Below are positions 57,908 to 64,000 of a stretch of DNA of 64,000 nt, in pieces; the first letter of the stretch is position 1, and every line of letters begins with the position of its first letter. The stretch spans positions 1 through 64,000 of the forward strand of contig NZ_RWKI01000013.1 in NCBI RefSeq assembly GCF_003984645.1. The letters run 5' to 3'. The notes beneath the pieces are model-generated. The model searched no databases. It was not told the DNA's origin and saw nothing but the letters and a program-made list of their open reading frames with translations. This DNA comes from Variovorax sp. MHTC-1. Its GTDB lineage: Bacteria; Pseudomonadota; Gammaproteobacteria; Burkholderiales; Burkholderiaceae_C. The translations under genes were made by a program, and so were the position numbers.

Positions 57908-57983
57908 GCCGGTGTAGCTCAGTCGGTAGAGCAGCTCATTCGTAATGAGAAGGTCGGGTGTTCGATTCATCTCTCCGGCACCA
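57908..57983 (+). tRNA. tRNA-Thr (CGT)
   Basis: A 76-base cloverleaf with anticodon CGT in loop TTCGTAA and an encoded CCA end. The D-arm is AGCTCAGTCGGTAGAGC. The acceptor GCCGGTG/CTCCGGC has a T-T mismatch at the sixth pair. The 27-43 pair is G-A, as in E. coli thrW. Confidence 0.95.
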
Positions 57984-57991
57984 AATCCCAC

Positions 57992-58033
57992 AAATAAAGT
58001 CTGCTATCGAACAGGTAGCAGACTTTATTTTTT
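57992..58033 (+). terminator. strong intrinsic terminator after tRNA-Thr
   Basis: AAATAAAGTCTGCTA pairs perfectly with TAGCAGACTTTATTT (15-bp stem, nine-base loop) and ends in a T-run. The A-rich 5' side could also terminate transcription from the opposite strand. Confidence 0.9.
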
Positions 58034-58121
58034 CCAGCTCCTGAAGCACACACCAAGCTCGTTCGACGCGACTTGCGAGCCCCGCTCACCAGCTGGCCGC
58101 ATCCATCATTTCGATCCAGGC

Positions 58122-58826
58122 GTGAAATTAGCGATCTCCGCACTACTCTTCATGTCGGTTGCGCTCAGCGCATGCGACGGCAACAAGACAGGATCAGCGG
58201 CCCAGGGATCCGTTGCGGGCGCTCTTGCCTTGCAAACCCCCTTCCCGCCGATATCCAAAGAAGCAGCCGACGACTGCTCCTTGGTCCTGTACGGCGATTC
58301 GATCCTGAATGGGACCTATGTCCTTGCCGAGCACGCGATGCGGCACCCGCGCAATCCCGTGGCCGAACTCAAGGCGCAGCGGCCCGCTTGGCAGATCGAT
58401 GACCGCACGCAACCGGGACAGTCTCTCGCGAAGCTGGCCAAGAACTTTGCAAACGATCCGCGGTCGTCGCGCGTCGTCGTGATCGGGAGCGGCATCGCCG
58501 AGGGCTGGTCCGGCGGCTCGGTGATGTCCAATCTGCCCTGGATGCTCGAAGCGGTGCGCTACGAGGGCCGAACCCCGGTGCTGACCGGCTACGCGCGCCA
58601 GGTACCCAATTCCTTCATCACGCCAGACAAGATGGCCGGGCGCGACCGTGTGGATGCCGAAGCAAAGGCCCTGGCTCGCGAAAGCGATGTCGAATTCGCC
58701 GATTTTGGGGCTGCCGGGCCGGTCGGAATTGCCGATGACGTGCATCCGACACAGACATATAGCCTGCGACTCACCGGCCAGCTGATCGAGGCGCTGGATC
58801 GCGTGGCGCCGGAATGCAGTCATTGA
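58122..58826 (+). CDS. SGNH/GDSL-like hydrolase lipoprotein
   Basis: A 234-residue lipoprotein with a short signal and lipobox LSAC (Cys18). The GDS block I is YGDSIL (Ser60) and the final Asp/His pair is DDVHPT (Asp206, His208). IGSGIAEGWSG is in the position where SGNH enzymes often have a Gly or Asn block. Secreted SGNH proteins act as esterases or acetylhydrolases on envelope glycans; substrate unknown. The GTG start at 58122 is the first that gives a sensible signal. The upstream terminator separates it from tRNA-Thr. Confidence 0.75.
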   Translation: MKLAISALLFMSVALSACDGNKTGSAAQGSVAGALALQTPFPPISKEAADDCSLVLYGDSILNGTYVLAEHAMRHPRNPVAELKAQRPAWQIDDRTQPGQSLAKLAKNFANDPRSSRVVVIGSGIAEGWSGGSVMSNLPWMLEAVRYEGRTPVLTGYARQVPNSFITPDKMAGRDRVDAEAKALARESDVEFADFGAAGPVGIADDVHPTQTYSLRLTGQLIEALDRVAPECSH

Positions 58827-58962
58827 TGAGGCCAAGACGGTCATCGCGGCTTCAGCGCTGATCCCGCCGGTCTGCGCTGCCGTACCCACGGCCGCAGTAG
58901 GCAGACTGACAAGAGCCGTCGCCACGCCCATACTGGGGGCCTCCACAAACGGGAGGTCGCAC

Positions 58963-59274
58963 ATGGCCCAGCATGCAATTACCGCTGTTCACTACGGAGG
59001 CGGGAAGATCGATCTCGTCGCCGTTCACCCTGTTGTGGACAAGGAGTTCGGTTCGACCGAACTGGCGCTTGGCGCGGCGCGGCGCATCAGCGTCGACGAA
59101 TGCGTCGAGCTCCTGGCCGCCGGCGAGGAGGTCTGCATCGTGCGGCGCACCGAAGACCACGCCTGGGAGATCGTTTGCGACGTCAAGGCCCTGCCGGGCG
59201 GCAACGGCATCACCGGCGTCGACGTCGTCGACCGGCCCAACGATGCTTTGCAGAGCCTTCCGAAGTGGGACTAG
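58963..59274 (+). CDS. small conserved-looking protein of unknown function
   Basis: A 103-residue cytoplasmic protein with predicted beta strands (HAITAVHYGGGKIDLVAVH) and a short helical SVDECVELLAAGEEVCIV segment. GGGAGG precedes the ATG. No signal peptide or membrane segment. A weak likeness to DUF3892-type proteins was considered but is not strong enough to assign. It lies 71 bases before pcm on the same strand. Confidence 0.7.
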   Translation: MAQHAITAVHYGGGKIDLVAVHPVVDKEFGSTELALGAARRISVDECVELLAAGEEVCIVRRTEDHAWEIVCDVKALPGGNGITGVDVVDRPNDALQSLPKWD

Positions 59275-59345
59275 CGACGGCGCTTGCATTCCCCCTGAAA
59301 ACGTAGGATTGTCGGAGTCCCAGTCCCCGCCTTCGAGCAGCCACC

Positions 59346-60026
59346 ATGAGCGATCCGGACTTCACGGCCCTGCAGCAACACCTGCTCGCGGAAATCGCCG
59401 CGAAGACGATTTTCTCGACCTCCTACCTGGGCAAGGCGGCGCTGGACCCGCGGGTCATGGATGCCATGGCCAAGGTGCCGCGCCATGAGTTCGTGCCGCT
59501 CGAGCTGCGCCCTTTTGCGTACATCGACACGCCCTTGCCCATCGGCTACGGCAAGACGATCTCGCAGCCCTTCATCGTCGCCGTGATGACCGATCTGCTC
59601 GACGTGCAGCCGACCGACACGGTGCTGGAGATCGGTACCGGGCTCGGCTACCAGTCGGCGATCCTGGCGGAGCTCGCGCGGCAGGTCTACAGCATCGAGC
59701 TGATCGAAGAACTGGCCACGCGCGCGATGAACCGGCTGGCGCGGCAGGGCCATCTCAACGTCGACGTCAAGATCGGCAACGGCTGCCATGGCTGGCCCGA
59801 GCACGCGCCCTTCGACAAGGTGATCGTGACGGCAGCGCCCGAGCTGATTCCGCCGGCGCTCATTTACCAGTTGAAACCCGGCGGCAAGATGGTGATCCCC
59901 GCCGGCCTGCCCGAGGCGCAGCAGCTCATCCTGGCCGAGAAGGACCTCGGCGGTTCGCTCTCGACGAAGGACATCTTTCCGGTGCTGTTCTCTTCGCTCG
60001 AGGACGAGGACGCCGAATCCCGCTGA
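59346..60026 (+). CDS. pcm: protein-L-isoaspartate O-methyltransferase
   Basis: A 226-residue SAM-dependent repair enzyme that methylates isoaspartyl residues in damaged proteins. Motif I is VLEIGTGLGYQSAILAEL. GYGKTISQPFIVAVMTDLL is the PCMT signature, and VIVTAAPELIPPALIYQLKPGG is motif II/III. ATG 59346 begins at the family start. Stands alone between unknown genes. Confidence 0.95.
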   Translation: MSDPDFTALQQHLLAEIAAKTIFSTSYLGKAALDPRVMDAMAKVPRHEFVPLELRPFAYIDTPLPIGYGKTISQPFIVAVMTDLLDVQPTDTVLEIGTGLGYQSAILAELARQVYSIELIEELATRAMNRLARQGHLNVDVKIGNGCHGWPEHAPFDKVIVTAAPELIPPALIYQLKPGGKMVIPAGLPEAQQLILAEKDLGGSLSTKDIFPVLFSSLEDEDAESR

Positions 60027-60182
60027 GCGCGCCGTGTCGGCCGCTCTATGGGCGCACGCCGGCGCCGGGAACGCAGAAGGGGTTCGGTGCGCTGATCAAG
60101 GCCTGGGCCGAGGCCGGGGCCTTCTGTCCGCGCTCCTGAGCTGTCGGGCGCCAGATTGCATGTAGCCGCGTCGACGCGCCGA

Positions 60183-61523
60183 TCAATTCGCCGCGGCGAC
60201 GGTGTAGAGATGCCACTCGCCAGGAACGCCTTTCAATACATGGGCGCCGCGATCGCGAAATAAGATTCCCGAACCAGCCACCAGATCCTTGACGGTGCCC
60301 GAGACGAGTACTTCCCCCGGCTCCGCCTGGCCCGCAACGCGCGCGCCGATATGCACCGCGATGCCACCGATCTTGGCGCCCATCACCTCGCACTCGCCGG
60401 TGTGCACGCCAGCGCGTACCTCCAGCCCCAGCAAGCGGACACTACTTCCGATGGCCGCGGCACAGCGGATCGCCCGCGCCGGTCCGTCGAAGGCGGCAAA
60501 GAAGCCGTCGCCTGCGGTATCGATCTCGCGCCCTCTGAAGCGCTCGAGTTGACGGCGCGCGATGCTGTAGAAGCTGTCGAGCAGCTCGTGCCACCGGGAA
60601 TCGCCGAGCTGTGTGGCCCGTTCGGTGGAACCGGCGATGTCGGCGAACAGGACCGTGGCCAGCACGCGGTCCGACGCGCCTGCATGACGCTCGCCAGTCA
60701 GGAACTCCTCGATCTGATCGAGATAGGCGTCGGCGTCGCCGGTGAAGAAGAAGTGATCCGCTCCGGGGACCTCCACATACCTGGCTCCGGCGATATGCCG
60801 CGACAGATAGCGTGCGTGTTCGACTGGCACCATCCGGTCTTCGGTCCGGTGCAGGATCAGCGTCGGAACCCGTATCGCGGGCAAGATCGCGCGCGTGTCG
60901 ATCTCGTAGATCATGCGCATCAAGGCCCCTGCCGCGCCCGGACTGGCGGCCTGCCGCTGAAAGCGCGCCCACCAGTCACGCGCGGCCACGTTCGTGGAGA
61001 GCGACTGCGCAAACGCGCTCAGAAGCACCCCCTGTCCCCATCCCTGTTCCATTCGTTCCAGCAGGGCGCGCCACACGTCGGGTTTCGTTCCGAACGCGAA
61101 GTCCGGGGCCCAGGCGATGCGCGCGAATGATCCGATGATGACCATGGCCGCGGTGCGGTCAGGATGGGTCGCGGCGAAGAGCAGGTTGAGCGGTCCTCCC
61201 TCCGAAACGCCCACAAGCGCAGCGCGCTGCGAACCGGCAGCATCCATGACCGCCCGCACGTCGTCCATGCGTTGCTCGAGCGTCGGCAGCTGCTGAATGG
61301 GCACCGGGTCCGACATTCCGGTTCCGCGCTTGTCGAACAGAATGAGGCGCGAGAACGAAGCAAGACGCCGGTAGAAGTGAGCGAACCGCGGCTCGTCCCA
61401 TGCGTGCTCGAGGTGCGATACGAAACCCGGGATGAAGACCACGTCTAGCGATCCTTCGCCAACGACTTGGTACGCGATATGGCAATCCCCGCTCTTCGCG
61501 TAGCGCGTTTCCGGAACGTTCAT
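60183..61523 (-). CDS. alpha/beta-hydrolase fused to a class III cyclase domain
   Basis: A 446-residue fusion. Residues about 1-280 are an alpha/beta-hydrolase with nucleophile Ser108 in GVSEGG, candidate Asp229 and His257 in GADHFFF. Residues about 285-446 are a class III nucleotidyl-cyclase domain with metal Asp295 (LFADIAGST) and Asp339 (AGDG). Two usual substrate or catalytic residues differ: Asp335 stands where adenine-specifying Lys is expected, and His391 where the NxxxR motif normally has Asn (VHIGAR). The architecture is like mycobacterial Rv1900c. It may make a cyclic nucleotide in response to a ligand or hydrolysis, but activity is unproven. Confidence 0.85.
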   Translation of the reverse strand: MNVPETRYAKSGDCHIAYQVVGEGSLDVVFIPGFVSHLEHAWDEPRFAHFYRRLASFSRLILFDKRGTGMSDPVPIQQLPTLEQRMDDVRAVMDAAGSQRAALVGVSEGGPLNLLFAATHPDRTAAMVIIGSFARIAWAPDFAFGTKPDVWRALLERMEQGWGQGVLLSAFAQSLSTNVAARDWWARFQRQAASPGAAGALMRMIYEIDTRAILPAIRVPTLILHRTEDRMVPVEHARYLSRHIAGARYVEVPGADHFFFTGDADAYLDQIEEFLTGERHAGASDRVLATVLFADIAGSTERATQLGDSRWHELLDSFYSIARRQLERFRGREIDTAGDGFFAAFDGPARAIRCAAAIGSSVRLLGLEVRAGVHTGECEVMGAKIGGIAVHIGARVAGQAEPGEVLVSGTVKDLVAGSGILFRDRGAHVLKGVPGEWHLYTVAAAN

Positions 61524-61658
61524 GCTGCCTCCGGTTCAAGTGGCCTGCTGCTCCCGCAGTTTATTGACGCCACGGCGTGTCCGTTGCGCGTGCTTGTCGC
61601 ATCATCCCATTCAATACCGACCGCGTGAATGGAGTCGTTGGCCGAAAGGAGTTGCAAG

Positions 61659-62111
61659 ATGAAGCAGGAGCAAAGACCTCGCATCAGGCTGTCGCGCAAT
61701 GGCCCCTATCTGGTCACCGTCGATGACCTCACGAACTCAAAGGGAGAGCGGCTCCAGGGATGGAACGGCGTCGCGTTGTGTCGCTGCGGCGCGTCGAACA
61801 GGAAGCCGTTTTGTGACAGCTCCCATATCCGGATCGGGTTTTCGGACGACCGGCCTCAGAACAGCGCGCCCTGCGCGGTCGCGAACCACCGGGGCGCTGC
61901 CCAACCCGGTTCCAGTGACGTGAATGCCCCGAGCATTCGCATCGCACGAAACGGCCCCTATGAGGTTCAGGGCTTCGAGCTCGACACCGACAACTGGAGC
62001 GAAGGCGCCTCGCGTGAGCGCTATTTCCTCTGTCGGTGCGGCGGATCGAAGAACAAGCCGTTCTGCGACGGTACGCACCGAAGCATCCAGTTTCGGGACG
62101 ACAACAACTGA
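61659..62111 (+). CDS. tandem CDGSH iron-sulfur protein
   Basis: A 150-residue protein with two CDGSH domains, each with the three-Cys-one-His 2Fe-2S site: Cys41, Cys43, Cys52, His56 in CRCGASNRKPFCDSSH and Cys125, Cys127, Cys136, His140 in CRCGGSKNKPFCDGTH. Both halves share an IRLSRNGPY-like opening. No membrane anchor, so a soluble redox or cluster-transfer protein. AAAGGAG precedes ATG 61659. It is divergent from the hydrolase-cyclase gene (136 bases). Confidence 0.92.
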   Translation: MKQEQRPRIRLSRNGPYLVTVDDLTNSKGERLQGWNGVALCRCGASNRKPFCDSSHIRIGFSDDRPQNSAPCAVANHRGAAQPGSSDVNAPSIRIARNGPYEVQGFELDTDNWSEGASRERYFLCRCGGSKNKPFCDGTHRSIQFRDDNN

Positions 62112-62129
62112 CTCGGTGGCTCCTGCCGT

Positions 62130-62561
62130 TCACCGCAGCCTGGCCGACACGCTGCTTCCACCGCTGCGCCGGAAGAAGGCGGCCCAGTCGCTCTTCGCGC
62201 GCGCGGCGTCGATGTCGATCGGGTAGTCGGCCTGGGTCACCAGCCGCAGCGCATCTTCGCTGGGCAGCACCTTCGAGGTGTAGAGAAAGCGCAGCTGGCA
62301 CTCCCCCATCGTGATCGCGTCGCCGTTCTTCAGCGCATGTTCGAAGATGCGGTGTCGATTGACGAAGGTGCCGTTGAAGCTCGCCATGTCGGTCAGCACG
62401 AAGCGGTCGCCGGTCCAGTGGATCGTGGCATGGCGCCGGCTGACGCCGATGCTGTCAATCTGCACATCGCAAAGCGGATCGCGGCCGATGGTCGTGATCG
62501 GCCCGGTGATGTTGAACTGCCTGACGCTGCCATGTCGGGCGAGAACGATGAGTCTGGACAT
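62130..62561 (-). CDS. stand-alone FHA-domain protein
   Basis: A 143-residue protein with one forkhead-associated domain (residues about 5-100), the phosphothreonine-binding fold. TTIGRDPLCDVQID (Gly26, Arg27), SRRHATI (Ser41, His44) and FNGTFVN (Asn63, Gly64) are the binding-loop residues. It ends in a short helical tail with no other domain. Start at 62561 (MSRLIVLAR), with GAAAGA upstream. No kinase or secretion genes are nearby, so its phosphopeptide partner is unknown. Confidence 0.9.
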   Translation of the reverse strand: MSRLIVLARHGSVRQFNITGPITTIGRDPLCDVQIDSIGVSRRHATIHWTGDRFVLTDMASFNGTFVNRHRIFEHALKNGDAITMGECQLRFLYTSKVLPSEDALRLVTQADYPIDIDAARAKSDWAAFFRRSGGSSVSARLR

Positions 62562-62679
62562 TTTCTTTCTGCTCGCTGTTTGAATTGCACCTGCATGACA
62601 TTTCGGCGTCCGGCGCAATTTCTGAAGTCGCAAGCACTACAAATGCGGTAATTTTTTGCACTTTCCTCTGCCAAGGCGA

Positions 62680-63474
62680 CTAAGGCTCGACCCATGACTC
62701 ATAGCGCTTCGTCTGCTGCGGTGGTAGGGCTTTTTCTTCGGTCTTCGCGGCCCGCCTCACGTCGGTCATCCAGGCCAGCAGGAGCTGCGTGTACTCCTGT
62801 CGCCACGCCTTCTTGGAGAGCGCGTGGTCGGCGCCCATCTGCACGCGGTAGGTCATCGAGCGCACGTGCTTGAAGGCGCCCAGGTAGTTCTCGATGACAG
62901 GGTGCGGCACGATGGAGTCGTGCTCCGATTCGACGATCAGCACGTCGCCGATGAAGTCCTCGCAGGCGGCCAGCGCACGGTTCTTCTCGGGTTCGATCGC
63001 AGTCTGGCGGTACAGCGTGAGGTCGTCGCCGTTGAGGCGCCGCTTCGGGTGCTCCCAGTTCTCGTCGCGGTAGATGGCCGGCACGCGCAGCGCCAGCCAG
63101 CGCACGGGGCGCATCGAGCTCAGCACCGCGGCCAGGTAGCCGCCGTAGCTGGCGCCGACGACGGCGACCGCGCTCGGGTCCACGGCCGGATGGCCGACCA
63201 GCACGTCGTAGGCGGCCAGCACGTCGCGCAGGTTGTCTTCGCGCGTGACGGCCTCGCGCTGCGCCAGGTGCCGCGCATGGCCGCGCAGGTCGAAGGTCAG
63301 GCAGATGCAGCCCAGCGCCGCGAGCTCGTGGGCGCGCGTGATGTCCTGCTGCTGGCTGCCGTCCCAGCCGTGCACCAGCAGCACGCCCGGCACCACGGTC
63401 GATGGTGCGATGAGCGTTCCGGCGATGTGCACGCCGTCGACCGGGATGTCGATGAGGGCATGGCGGGTGGGCAT
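62680..63474 (-). CDS. alpha/beta-hydrolase (dienelactone hydrolase-like)
   Basis: A 264-residue serine hydrolase. The oxyanion motif is LLVHGWDGS, the nucleophile is VVGASYGGY, the acid is in VESEHDSIVPH and the His is in QMGADHALSKK. It resembles dienelactone-hydrolase or peptidase-like alpha/beta-hydrolases. ATG 63474 overlaps the stop of the upstream gene (ATGA), which predicts joint translation. Substrate unknown. Confidence 0.87.
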   Translation of the reverse strand: MPTRHALIDIPVDGVHIAGTLIAPSTVVPGVLLVHGWDGSQQQDITRAHELAALGCICLTFDLRGHARHLAQREAVTREDNLRDVLAAYDVLVGHPAVDPSAVAVVGASYGGYLAAVLSSMRPVRWLALRVPAIYRDENWEHPKRRLNGDDLTLYRQTAIEPEKNRALAACEDFIGDVLIVESEHDSIVPHPVIENYLGAFKHVRSMTYRVQMGADHALSKKAWRQEYTQLLLAWMTDVRRAAKTEEKALPPQQTKRYESWVEP

Positions 63475-64000
63475 CAGGGCTCGGCCACGGTGTACTTCGT
63501 GAGCGGCCCGGCGGTCGCATCGACGCCGCTGAAATACACGGTGGCGTTCGGCGGCGGCACCACGTCCTCGCCGTAGACCTCGAAGCAGGAGGCATTGACC
63601 ACGGCGCGCTCGGGCTGCTCTTCGAAGATCTCGAGCGCGGCGATCTCGGCGCCGCTCGCCCCGCCGACGCGCCACGACTGCTCGAGCACGCCCGAGCACC
63701 ACCGGCCGGCACTGTTGGCCCCCTGCGCCACGTCGTAGTTGATGCGCGACGCGAAGAAGCCCGGGAACGTGGCCTCGACGGCGCGATGGAAGATGCGCGC
63801 CTGCTCGACGGCCAGCCGGATCTCGGCCGGAAAACTCAACGCCAGCAGCGCACCGAAATCGCCCTGCGCCACCGTGAGGTCGGAACCGCCATAGACCTGG
63901 TTGCCCCGGTTGTCGGACGTGAGCCGCTGCCAGCCGTAGTAGCTGGCGATCATCCGGCCCACATGCACCTGGCCGACGCTGAAGGTGACCGGCTGCTGGA
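63474..64000 (-). CDS. partial gene of unknown function, cut by the window edge
   Basis: The frame stays open to base 64000, so the true start lies beyond the window. The visible 175 residues have no signal or transmembrane segment; phrases such as VHVGRMIASYYGWQRL, SNRG-like SDNRGNQVYGG and NYDVAQGANSAGRW give no clear family match. The stop overlaps the hydrolase start, so both probably serve one pathway. An internal GTG at 63968 is unlikely to be the real start. Confidence 0.75.
   Translation of the reverse strand, partial: QQPVTFSVGQVHVGRMIASYYGWQRLTSDNRGNQVYGGSDLTVAQGDFGALLALSFPAEIRLAVEQARIFHRAVEATFPGFFASRINYDVAQGANSAGRWCSGVLEQSWRVGGASGAEIAALEIFEEQPERAVVNASCFEVYGEDVVPPPNATVYFSGVDATAGPLTKYTVAEP

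Noticed and set aside
60027..60182. Possible pseudogene or gene remnant on the minus strand after pcm (translation ends APNPFCVPGAGVRP)
   Set aside because: Only a short piece looks protein-like and there is no start or recognisable family; too weak to call.

Overview
The window reads as chromosomal DNA of a GC-rich betaproteobacterium of the Burkholderiales, most likely a Comamonadaceae member close to Variovorax. This is inferred from the uniformly high GC, the pairs of Bug-type solute receptors, the folC-dedD-cvpA-purF-metZ-gltX gene order and a GC-rich hairpin repeat in the gaps between genes. No phage, IS element, CRISPR array or replication origin was seen.

Layout. 1-9.6 kb: LPS/sugar genes (waaA, a phosphomannomutase), a coupled alkylation-repair cluster (Ada-AlkA fusion, ogt, EamA exporter), a DUF1345 membrane protein, a coupled pair of multihaem cytochromes c without a dehydrogenase, and a JmjC/cupin-like oxygenase. 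9.7-28.5 kb: a copper-handling region of 18 protein genes plus a 19-codon mini-ORF, all on the + strand. It has two CueR/CopA modules with three CueR-type promoters, a CusCBA efflux system whose adaptor carries a fused CusF domain, two free CusF-like proteins, a DUF411 protein, a multicopper oxidase, a CopI-like cupredoxin, a second TolC-type lipoprotein, a 19-cysteine Csp-like protein and four small secreted proteins of unknown function. 28.5-35.7 kb: an IclR regulator divergent from a catabolic operon (Bug receptor, enoyl-CoA hydratase, NDP-forming acyl-CoA synthetase, second Bug receptor, 2-hydroxyacid dehydrogenase), then an unknown gene. 35.9-43.2 kb: a minus-strand housekeeping block folC-dedD-cvpA-purF-metZ-gltX followed by tRNA-Ala, tRNA-Glu and tRNA-Asp and a clear terminator. 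43.3-57.9 kb: housekeeping genes (ArsC-like reductase, ppnP, argG, murB, yajQ, a retropepsin-like protease, ridA, plsY, ybaK, a Tas-type aldo-keto reductase, prfB with its programmed frameshift, a HAD phosphatase, pepN, fbp), with four copies of an intergenic hairpin repeat. 57.9-64 kb: tRNA-Thr, a strong terminator, then a more accessory stretch: SGNH lipoprotein, pcm, an alpha/beta-hydrolase fused to a class III cyclase domain, a tandem CDGSH protein, a stand-alone FHA protein, a serine hydrolase, and an unknown gene cut by the window edge.

The copper region is the main functional unit. CueR would sense cytosolic Cu(I) and activate CopA export. CusCBA and CusF proteins would clear the periplasm, the multicopper oxidase and cupredoxin would oxidise or buffer copper there, and the Csp-like protein would store Cu(I) in the cytosol. 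The most promising under-described items are the small secreted copper-region proteins, the Trp-to-Met change in the free CusF proteins, the orphan TolC lipoprotein, the hydrolase-cyclase fusion with altered cyclase residues, and the dispersed hairpin repeat.
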